Positions 32,562 to 41,100 of a stretch of 64,000 nt of DNA are shown here, one piece after another. A program made the position numbers and the translations under genes. Position 1 is the first letter of the stretch. Each line of letters begins with the position of its first letter. A model generated the notes under the pieces. It ran no database searches, was not told the origin of the DNA, and worked only from the letters and a program-made list of their open reading frames with translations. Location of the stretch: the NCBI GenBank assembly GCA_036927565.1, contig JAYESD010000001.1:6138001-6202000 (forward strand), read 5' to 3'. The DNA comes from Tuctoria greenei (Eukaryota; Streptophyta; Magnoliopsida; Poales; Poaceae).

Positions 32562-35500
32562 TTCTCCTCCTGACCCTGGACCTGCAGAATGCCCAGAATG
32601 CCAATTCTTCTTCTCATCTCGATGAACTTCTGTCTTCCAAGTGCCTTGGTCAAGATGTCTGCCATCTGGTCCTTTGTAGAGATCTGCTCAAGCACGATAA
32701 CACCGTTGTCCACACACTCACGTATGTAGTGGTATTTGGTGTCTATGTGCTTGCTCCTGTCATGGTGTACCGGATTTTTGCTCAAGTCTATGGCAGACTT
32801 GTTGTCAACCCGTAGCACTGGCGTCTTCACCTTTTCAGCCAAGTCTTCCATCAGCCGAGCCATCCATACACCTTGACATGCCCCTTGAGCTGCTGCAATA
32901 TATTCCGCCTCACAGGAGGACAAGGCCACCACCTTCTGCTTGCTGGACTGCCACGAAACGGGGCTGTTTCCTAGACAAAACAGCACCCCACTTGTGCTCT
33001 TGCGGTCCTCCACGTCTCCCGCATAGTCGCTATCCGAGTAGCCAATCAACTCCAAGTTGCCTCCCTTTGGATAGAAGACTCCGAAGTGGATCGTACCCGC
33101 TATATAGCGTACGATGCGCTTGACTGCAGCGTAGTGTTCTTCCCTTGGCTCCTCCAAAAACCGACTCACGTACCCAACCGAGTAGGCGAGGTCGGGGCGT
33201 GTGTTCACCAAATATCGCAGCCCTCCCACCAAACTCCTGTAATCCGTTGCGTGCACCAACGGACTGTCACTTGTCTTGTAAAGCTTCAGGCCTTGCTCCA
33301 TGGGGAATGCACAAGGGTTGCACTCCTCCAGGCCAGCTTTTGAGACAAGCTTGGAAGCGTAGGCCGCCTGCCCAACACTTATCCCCGCTTCAGACTGCCG
33401 CACCTCCAGGCCAAGATAATACGACAAGAGGCCCAAGTCGCTCATCTTGAACCGCTTCATCATCTCCTCCTTGAACTTCTTGATGTCGCCCCCTCCTGTG
33501 ATCACGAGATCGTCGACGTACACGCCGACGATGAGCTTCTCCTTTCCAGCTCCACGGAAGTAAATCCCGTGCTCGCTCGTACTCTTCTGGAAGCCAAGCG
33601 ATAGCAAGCTATCGTTGAGCTTGGCATTCCAGGCCCTGGGCGCTTGGCGAAGTCCGTACAAAGCCTTCTTGAGCCGATACACTTTGTGTTCGGCTCCTTC
33701 GACGATGAAGCCAGCGGGCTGAGAGACGTACACCTCCTCCATCAGATCGCCATTCAGGAAGGCGCTCTTCACATCCATGTGGTGTACCTCCCATCCCTTG
33801 TGCGCAGCTACTGCAAGAAGCAAGCGAACAGACTCTAGACGGGCTACAGGAGCGAATACCTCGTCAAAGTCTATTCCTTGCCGCTGGACATAGCCTTTGG
33901 CCACCAAACGAGCCTTGTGCTTCACCACCTCTCCATACTCGTCCCTCTTCACCTTGAACACCCACTTGAGACCAATGGGCTTGTGTCCTGCAGGAAGATC
34001 AACAAGTTGCCACGTCTTGTTCTCTTCTATGGACTCCATCTCCTCGAGCATGGCCCGTTTCCAGCACGGGTGTTCCTCGGCATCGGCGAAGGACGTAGGC
34101 TCCTCCGCGGTGGTAAACATGAGCTCCCCCTCCTCCAGGCTCGGTGGGCGTGGCGCGCGCCCAAGAGGGGTGAGGGTTCCCAGCACGTTGCGCATCGTGC
34201 GGAACCGAAGTGCAACGTTGTCGTTGTGGTAGGCGTCGACGTTGCTGCCGACATCCGTCGGCGGCGTGGCGAAGCGGATGGGCCGTGGAGGGTGCCGGGG
34301 CGTGACAAAGGTGCTGGGATCTTCAGTATCGGACCCTCCAGCTGCTGCTGACTCCTGTAGCGGGCTATCCCAGGTCTGTTCTGGACTGGACAGCCCCTGT
34401 AGAAGCCTGCGGGGTGTTGCGGGGGGTGCTGGTCGCCTACCAGCAGCCCTGGTGTGCCCCACCGGGGCCCCTGGGGTCTGGACAGACCCTGCTGCACCCC
34501 TCCTGGGTGCTGCAGGGGTGCTGTTTGGCCCTTCCGAGTCCTGCAATACCTTGCTAGGTGCTGGAACAGCAGGTTCAGCATGTGCTAAACCCATGGAGTC
34601 GACGTAGAACGCGTCGTACTCCTCTTCTTCAGCTCCTTCACCCCAGTCCCACTTGGCCGTCTCGTCGAATATCACGTCACGTGATATGTGTGTGCGCCCA
34701 TCGGCCGGATTGTACATCCGGTAGCCCTTCGTCCCTGCAACATAGCCAAGAAACACCATCGGCGTACTTCGGTCTTCCAACTTTCTCAGGTGGGGGCTTG
34801 TATTTTTGACATGTCCCACGCACCAAAAAATTCGGAAGTAGTTTACGGCTGGTCGCTCCCCGTACCAAGCTTCATATGGCGTCTTCCCGTCGAGGCCGCG
34901 AGTGGGGGATCTATTCAAGATGTAGACAGCTGTCAGGACCGCCTCACCCCAAAAGAACCCGACCATACCCTTCGCCTTCAACATGCTTCTCGCCATCCCG
35001 ACCACCGTCTGGTTGCGCCGCTCCACAACCCCATTTTGTTGCGGCGTGTATGGGGCTGTGAGCTGACGCTGTACGCCGTGCTGAGCGCAGTACTCGCCGA
35101 ACTCCCGTGAGGTGAACTCCCCTCCGCGATCAGTACGAAGTAGCTTCAGCCTCCTCCCGGACTCTAATTCAGCTGTCGCCTGGAATTTCTGAATTAAGTC
35201 GGGCGCCTTGTCCTTGCTTGCTAGGAGATAGAGCCACATATAGCGGCTCATGTCATCCACTAGCAACAAGAACATCTTGTTGCCGCCTGGAGTCGTCGGT
35301 GTGATCGCCCCGCAGATGTCGCCGTGGACGAGGTCGAGTGCGCCCTCTGCACGTCGACGAGCTTGCGTGGGGAAGCTGGAGCGCCTCTGCTTCCCGGCCA
35401 AGCAAGCCTCGCACAATTGATCGACATGATCAATTTGCGGAAGCCCGAGCACCATCTCCTCCTTTGCCAGCTTCCGAAGCGCCTGGAAGCCGACGTGTCC

Positions 35501-36961
35501 GTAACGTTCGTGCCAACGCCACGCGACGTCACCACGTCGTGCGGTCAGGCAAACTGGACGCGTGATGTTGAGCCTGACGGGGTACAACTTGCTGTCGTCG
35601 CGCCGCACTCGTGTGATGAGACGGTTCTGCTCGTCTCGAATGTGCATCACCCCTGCATGCATGGTGACGCTGTAGCCATCCTCATCCAGCTGCCCGAGGC
35701 TGATGAGGTTGGTGGTGAGACGCGGGATGAGGTAGACACCAGTGAGCCGCCGATGCTCACCCGTGTCACAGGCGAACAGGACTGTGCCCTTCCCCTCGAT
35801 CCGCACGACCGAGTTGTCGCCGAACTTGATGGTTCCGACGACGTTCTCGTCGAGCTCGGAGAAGACGGCGCGCGAACCAGTCATGTGGTTGGTCGCGCCC
35901 GTGTCGAGGTACCAAAGGGCGTCGTCGGAGTCGTCGTCGTCGTCGTGGCCACGATGTGCGAAGACGCGTCCCTCCACTATCTCCAGTGGACGCGTGGAAC
36001 GCTCGCGTACAGGCTCCTCCTGTACTGAGGCCGCCCTTGTCATGAACAAGGCACCCTCCTCCTCCGCCTTCGCCACGTGCGCCTGCTGCTGCGGCTCCTG
36101 CTGCTGCTGCTTCTTTGAACGACACTCCTTAGCCCAATGGCCCTTCTTGCCGCACTTCCTGCACTGGTCCCGCGGAATGTCTTTCGCGGAACCCTTCTTC
36201 TTCTTGGGTGCCCCCTTGCGGCCACCCCTTTTCGAAGAGCCCTCATCTCCTCGCGCCTCCTTCCGCCGTGCCTCCCACTCCTCCTGAGTGAGGTACAGCT
36301 GACCGTCGTGCACTCCTCCCTTGCGCCGCGTTGTGTCGAAGGCGTTTTCGGCAGCCCTTAGCCGCCCCGTCACATCCGACAATGTGAGGGTCGACACGTC
36401 CAGCAGGGTCGAGATCGCCACCACGATCTGCTCGAAGCGTTCTGGAACGCTCCGAAGGAGCTTCTCCACCGCCACATCTTCGTCGATGTGCTCCCCTAGC
36501 GTCTCGAGACGGGCTATGATGCCGCTCAGACGAAGGGAGAAGTCCTCCACGCTCTCGCCGTCCTTGAACGTGGCGGCGTCAAACTCCCGCCTGAGTTGAC
36601 GCGCCGTGGTCTTCTTCACGCGATCGGCCCCCACTCGCATGAGGGCGATCGTGTCCCAAGCCTCCTTCGCCGTCTTCTTCTTCCCGATCGTCGTGATCAT
36701 CTCCGACGGGATGGCGCTGACTAGGATGTCGAGCGCCAACATGTCCTCCTGCTGCGTCACGTTGCCTTCTTCCACCGCCTTCCAAAGTAGCCGCGCCTTC
36801 AGCTTGATCTCCATCATGACGGCCCACTCCGCATAGTTGGTCTTGGTGAGCAGCGGAAACCCAGTTCCCGTGTTCACCTCACGAACTACCGGAGAGGTCG
36901 TCGTCGTGATCTTGCCGCCGTTGCCGGTGACGCTGCCGCTGCTTGGGGGAGAGGTCGACAT
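32552..36961 (-). CDS. copia Gag-Pol polyprotein, intact (1,469 aa)
   Basis: A single frame encodes all proteins of the element. Residues 30-230 form the UBN2/gag-type capsid region, and a CCHC zinc knuckle (CRKCGKKGHWAKEC) lies at 267-280. The aspartic protease has YLDTGATNHMTG with Asp353. Integrase has HHCC (H484, H489, C517, C520) and the acids Asp548 (HGDIC), Asp611 (RTDRGGEF) and Glu647 (NGVVERRN). RT starts near 975 (WQLVDLP, KARLVAKGY) with YVDD at 1148-1151. RNase H follows (YSDSDYAGD, LSSCEAEYIAAAQG, DNKSAI). The ATG at 36961 is one base from the primer-binding site, giving almost no leader. The stop lies ten bases inside the 3' LTR. Gag and Pol share one frame, as is usual for copia. 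No stop or frameshift is present. Confidence 0.97.
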   Translation of the reverse strand: MSTSPPSSGSVTGNGGKITTTTSPVVREVNTGTGFPLLTKTNYAEWAVMMEIKLKARLLWKAVEEGNVTQQEDMLALDILVSAIPSEMITTIGKKKTAKEAWDTIALMRVGADRVKKTTARQLRREFDAATFKDGESVEDFSLRLSGIIARLETLGEHIDEDVAVEKLLRSVPERFEQIVVAISTLLDVSTLTLSDVTGRLRAAENAFDTTRRKGGVHDGQLYLTQEEWEARRKEARGDEGSSKRGGRKGAPKKKKGSAKDIPRDQCRKCGKKGHWAKECRSKKQQQQEPQQQAHVAKAEEEGALFMTRAASVQEEPVRERSTRPLEIVEGRVFAHRGHDDDDDSDDALWYLDTGATNHMTGSRAVFSELDENVVGTIKFGDNSVVRIEGKGTVLFACDTGEHRRLTGVYLIPRLTTNLISLGQLDEDGYSVTMHAGVMHIRDEQNRLITRVRRDDSKLYPVRLNITRPVCLTARRGDVAWRWHERYGHVGFQALRKLAKEEMVLGLPQIDHVDQLCEACLAGKQRRSSFPTQARRRAEGALDLVHGDICGAITPTTPGGNKMFLLLVDDMSRYMWLYLLASKDKAPDLIQKFQATAELESGRRLKLLRTDRGGEFTSREFGEYCAQHGVQRQLTAPYTPQQNGVVERRNQTVVGMARSMLKAKGMVGFFWGEAVLTAVYILNRSPTRGLDGKTPYEAWYGERPAVNYFRIFWCVGHVKNTSPHLRKLEDRSTPMVFLGYVAGTKGYRMYNPADGRTHISRDVIFDETAKWDWGEGAEEEEYDAFYVDSMGLAHAEPAVPAPSKVLQDSEGPNSTPAAPRRGAAGSVQTPGAPVGHTRAAGRRPAPPATPRRLLQGLSSPEQTWDSPLQESAAAGGSDTEDPSTFVTPRHPPRPIRFATPPTDVGSNVDAYHNDNVALRFRTMRNVLGTLTPLGRAPRPPSLEEGELMFTTAEEPTSFADAEEHPCWKRAMLEEMESIEENKTWQLVDLPAGHKPIGLKWVFKVKRDEYGEVVKHKARLVAKGYVQRQGIDFDEVFAPVARLESVRLLLAVAAHKGWEVHHMDVKSAFLNGDLMEEVYVSQPAGFIVEGAEHKVYRLKKALYGLRQAPRAWNAKLNDSLLSLGFQKSTSEHGIYFRGAGKEKLIVGVYVDDLVITGGGDIKKFKEEMMKRFKMSDLGLLSYYLGLEVRQSEAGISVGQAAYASKLVSKAGLEECNPCAFPMEQGLKLYKTSDSPLVHATDYRSLVGGLRYLVNTRPDLAYSVGYVSRFLEEPREEHYAAVKRIVRYIAGTIHFGVFYPKGGNLELIGYSDSDYAGDVEDRKSTSGVLFCLGNSPVSWQSSKQKVVALSSCEAEYIAAAQGACQGVWMARLMEDLAEKVKTPVLRVDNKSAIDLSKNPVHHDRSKHIDTKYHYIRECVDNGVIVLEQISTKDQMADILTKALGRQKFIEMRRRIGILGILQVQGQEENVG

Positions 36962-36974
36962 GGCTCTGATGCCA
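36962..36974 (-). other. Primer-binding site of young copia element
   Basis: On the minus strand TGGCATCAGAGCC lies four bases after the 5' LTR and abuts the Gag-Pol ATG. It matches the 3' end of plant initiator-methionine tRNA with one change (TGGTATCAGAGC is the common form). Confidence 0.85.
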
Positions 36975-36978
36975 CGAA

Positions 36979-37556
36979 TGTTAGAAATCCGGCCTGTTCA
37001 GCCCTGTTGCTGGCTCTGCAGGTGTGCTGATCAGGTCTGTTCGGCCAGAACAGATCTGTTCTGCGCTGCAGTTCAGTACAGGGTGATCCCTGTGTGCAGA
37101 ACAGAGAGGGCAGAGAGAGTAGAAGGCACCCCGGTGCTGATCAGATCGGAGAAGAGGGGAACAGAGGTGAACTCGGCGTGTTCCTGATGGAGCAGAAGCG
37201 AAATCCTGATCTAGGCGAGTTAGGGAACTCGGCTAGATCAGGTTCTGCCGTGGGGAGGCCTGGTCTGGTGGAAAACTTGTATTATTTTCTAATGAGGTGC
37301 TGGTACAGGGGGGGCGCAGCCCTGTATATATAGGGGCCGGCTGGGAGAGTCCCAGGGCCTTACAACTCGATCTCCAATTTAAAAACAGGACTCTATCTAT
37401 TAGCAATAACTCTATGGACTCTAAACAGAATTTCTAATTTTTCTGGACTCTATCTACTGACCGCTCCAGGGAGGTGGGCCCCGCCTGGGCGCGCGCGCCC
37501 CTGGTGGGCTCAGCCGCACCAGACCGCCCCAGGTCCAGGCCCAGGGTCACCCGACA
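36979..37556 (-). repeat. 5' LTR of young copia element
   Basis: 578 bp, identical to 31984-32561 except for one base. It carries the promoter of the element; the TATA-like CTATATATACAG is at about 37318-37332 on the minus strand, so transcription runs away from the AGO1 coding exons. Confidence 0.95.
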
Positions 37557-38177
37557 TATAGATCATTGTTCTAATCACAAGAATAAGTGGAGCATAGACA
37601 GAGAGATATGGAGATCCAAATACCTAGGTTGTGTGTACCTTTTGGAGAGATCCGGCGTCGGCGGCCGGGGCCAGAAACAGCGGCGGCGCTGTTCGTCGAC
37701 GGCGCCGGCGGCGGTGAGGTCGCCGCTGACTTGGTCGGCTGGGTGACAGTGCTGTGGGAACCTTCTCCTCACTCCCGTGCCTCAATAGATCGGATTCTTA
37801 GTTGGTTAGGATTAATCTTCGGGTTCACATCCCCTTGACAGTCCTCTTTTATATATGACACGGTGTGAGGGGGCCCACAGCCAGATCGTGGCTGGACGCC
37901 CCCGATCAGGGTGTTACATGGGGTTGGAATGGGTCGTTGGACCCATTCCGTTGGAGATCAATTCCAACAAAACAGATTACTTCCCAACAAACTACAGATG
38001 TTGCAATCTATATTAAGCATTGTGGTTTAGAAGATGTGTTGGTATTTAAATTGTTGGAAAGAAACATCTCATGTTTTTCTTCATGATGAGTGTTTAGTCT
38101 CAATCTACCTTTATCTTTCACTGTATCTTTTTCTCCATGTTAAATCTATATCTCTTCCTGTCATGCCAGTGCCCATC

Positions 38178-41100
38178 ATGGTGAGGAAGAAGAGAACTGG
38201 TCCTGATGGCTCTGGAGAAACTTCTGGGGAGGCTTCAGGACATGGTCCCTCACAGCAAGGTGAGAGAACTCAACAACATGGGGGTGGACGTGGCTGGGTG
38301 CCTCAACAGGGCGGGCGTGGTGGTGGGCAATACCAGGGCCGTGGTGGACATCATCAGGGCCGTGGAGGCCCAGGGTCACACCATCCTGGTGGTGGTCAAC
38401 CTGAATATCACACTCGTGAGTACCAGGGACGTGGTGGCCCACGCCCCAGAGGTGGAATGCCACAGCCATACTATGGCGGGCATAGGGGAGGTGGTGCTGG
38501 ACGAAATGTTCCTCCAGGTCCACCCAGAACAGTTCCCGAGCTGCACCAAGCCCCTTATGTCCAGTATCAAGCACCGGTGGTTTCACCATCTCCATCGGGA
38601 CCTGGCTCCTCCTCACAGCCTCTGGCTGAGGTGAGCTCTGGACAAGTCCAGCAACAGTTTCGGCAACTTGCTATCCATGGTCAGACTTCTACCAGTGAAG
38701 AAATTCAACTCGCACCAGCATCAAGCAAATCGCTTCGATTCCCATTGCGCCCTGGCAAGGGTACTTATGGTGATAGGTGCATTGTGAAGGCAAACCATTT
38801 CTTTGCTGAGCTGCCTGACAAAGATCTTCACCAATATGATGTAAGCTCCTCAAAAAATTATTCCAGACAGTTTTTATTTTGTAATTGATGCTGAACCATC
38901 TGTTGTAATCAGGTAACTATAACGCCCGAGGTTACATCACGTGGCGTCAATCGTGCTGTCATGGCAGAGCTTGTAACATTGTATAGACAATCCCAGTTGG
39001 CTGGACGGCTTCCTGCATATGATGGAAGAAAGAGCCTTTATACTGCTGGACCATTGCCCTTTACTTCTAGGACATTTGAAATTATCCTGCAAGACGAGGA
39101 GGATAGTCTTGGAGGTGGCCAAGGTGGGCAAAGGTATGGCTCCTCTGTTTTGTCTGATATTTGGAATATGTCCAAAATCTTGTGCTGACTACTGTTCCTT
39201 ATGTGTCAAGGCGTGAAAGAGTATTTAGGGTGGTGATCAAATTTGCTGCCCGTGCTGATCTCCACCATTTGGGTATGTTTCTAGCTGGAAGGCAAGCGGA
39301 TGCTCCTCAAGAAGCTCTTCAAGTGCTTGACATCGTACTACGTGAATTGCCTACAGCCAGGTAATCTTTGAGCCAGCTGTTTTTTTTAGTTATTTTTCCT
39401 GTGACAAAGCTATTATTGTTGCTTATTTTTTCTCTTTTAGGTATTCTCCTGTCGGTAGGTCATTTTATTCTCCCAACTTAGGGAGACGCCAGCAGCTTGG
39501 TGAGGGTTTGGAAAGTTGGCGTGGCTTTTACCAAAGCATAAGGCCAACACAGATGGGCCTTTCACTGAATATTGGTTAGATACTATCAATGGATCCTTTC
39601 ATTTATTTTTCATCATAACACATTATCCATGACAAGGATATGTAGCAGTAAACAACATTCTTGTTTCCCATGGCATTTGGTTGAGTTATAGTATGGTTGC
39701 TTTATTTGTGGTCTTGCAGATATGTCCTCTACTGCATTTATCGAGCCTCTCCCTGTGATCGATTTTGTTGCTCAGCTTCTCAACAGAGATATCTCAGTTA
39801 GGCCATTGTCCGACTCCGATCGTGTTAAGGTTTGGTTTATGATCATATTTTTAATAGTAACTTTATTTTGTGTGTGCTGAGTTACAACTATTATTTCCCT
39901 GTAGATTAAAAAAGCTCTTAGAGGCGTGAAGGTTGAGGTCACACATCGAGGAAACATGCGCAGAAAATATCGTATTTCTGGCCTCACTTCGCAAGCAACA
40001 AGAGAGCTATCGTGCGTGTGACATCACTTGCTTATATTAACTGAGTAAGGGATAATGAATTGACGTTGTTTGTTGTTTTTTTCTGTTGAAAGATTCCCTA
40101 TTGACGATCGTGGTACCGTGAAGACTGTGGTGCAATATTTCTTGGAGACTTATGGTTTTAGTATACAACACACCACTTTGCCATGCTTGCAAGTGGGCAA
40201 TCAGCAAAGACCAAATTATCTACCAATGGAGGTTAGTGTCTTCAACGATCTGCTTCGAAGTTGGTTTATTAGACTGAGCTCATCTGTTGCATAGATTTAT
40301 GAATTCTACATCCAGCTTTAGCATATTAACAGAGGTTACTTATGGACTTATGACTTTGGAATATCAGGTCTGTAAGATAGTTGAAGGACAGCGTTACTCA
40401 AAGCGGCTCAATGAGAAACAGATTACTGCTCTACTGAAAGTGACCTGTCAGCGTCCTCGAGACCGTGAGCTGGACATCTTACAGGTTACTATTATTTCTT
40501 TTTGTTCAAGTTGTTTCTTCAGTTTCCTACTGCATATTTCAAGATTCACCATCCTACAATCATTAGCCTATTAGTTTGTCAACTATGGAAGCCTTTCGTT
40601 CACGTTTACTTGTGCATTCTTTTGGATTTATGGTTCAGAGGCATAGCACCATGATTGGTTGTCTTGTCATTTTACCATTATCATACTTCTGCCTGTGATT
40701 CTCAAAATGTTCTCTGGCATTAAGGCCATGCAATCAGTTGCTTGATTATTCAAATATTTGCATGAATCGTTTTTTTTTTCTGTCGTGAAGAGTGCCATCT
40801 ATTTTTACCAGAATCCTATCGTAGAGTAGCACACATTTGTCTTTTTGGCTTTCCTTCAGTTTAATTATCTTAATTTGTTATTTTAAATCTCTCCTTAATT
40901 TGCTTTCCATGTTTGATCAGACGGTACATCACAATGCGTACTATGAAGATCCATATGCCCAGGAATTTGGCATAAGAATTGATGAACGCCTTGCTGCAGT
41001 TGAAGCCCGTGTTCTGCCTCCCCCAAGGGTAAATTAACTTTCACCTGCCACGTTAACAGTGTAACAACAATTTCCTTTTCTATATTTATGCATAACTATT

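Larger units (their letters stand above)
31984..37556 (-). mobile_element. Intact, very young Ty1/copia retrotransposon in the AGO1 leader intron
   Basis: A 5,573-bp element with two 578-bp LTRs (31984-32561 and 36979-37556) and a perfect TATAG/TATAG target duplication (31979-31983, 37557-37561). The LTRs differ at one position that I can find (C at left, T at right, near 37533). Inside are a tRNA-iMet-like primer-binding site, one uninterrupted 1,469-codon Gag-Pol frame and a purine tract. All catalytic residues are present, so the copy looks capable of moving itself. It is inserted inside a solo LTR and is transcribed opposite to AGO1. Confidence 0.95.
31914..37969 (-). mobile_element. Solo LTR (478 bp) interrupted by a younger copia element
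   Basis: With the inserted element and one TATAG copy removed, 31914-31983 and 37562-37969 join into a 478-bp sequence. On the minus strand it starts TGTTGGAATTGATCTCC and ends GAATACAACA, with a TATATAAAAG TATA box near 37849-37858. It is flanked by a perfect AAACA/AAACA duplication (31909-31913, 37970-37974). TG...CA ends, the 5-bp duplication and no internal region mark a solo LTR, produced by recombination between the two LTRs of an older element. It lies in the AGO1 leader intron, antisense to the gene. Confidence 0.82.

Noticed and set aside
33086..36836. Many plus-strand open frames of 60-230 codons opposite the young copia Gag-Pol
   Set aside because: They are antisense shadows of an intact GC-rich coding frame.
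36962..36974. tRNA-like sequence (TGGCATCAGAGCC) as a tRNA gene; likewise 54253-54265 and 59428-59439
   Set aside because: Only 12-13 bases match; they are retrotransposon primer-binding sites, with no cloverleaf around them.
37562..37969. The segment between the young copia and the AGO1 coding exons as an AGO1 exon
   Set aside because: It completes a solo LTR with TG/CA ends and a perfect 5-bp duplication, and has no open frame in phase with AGO1.
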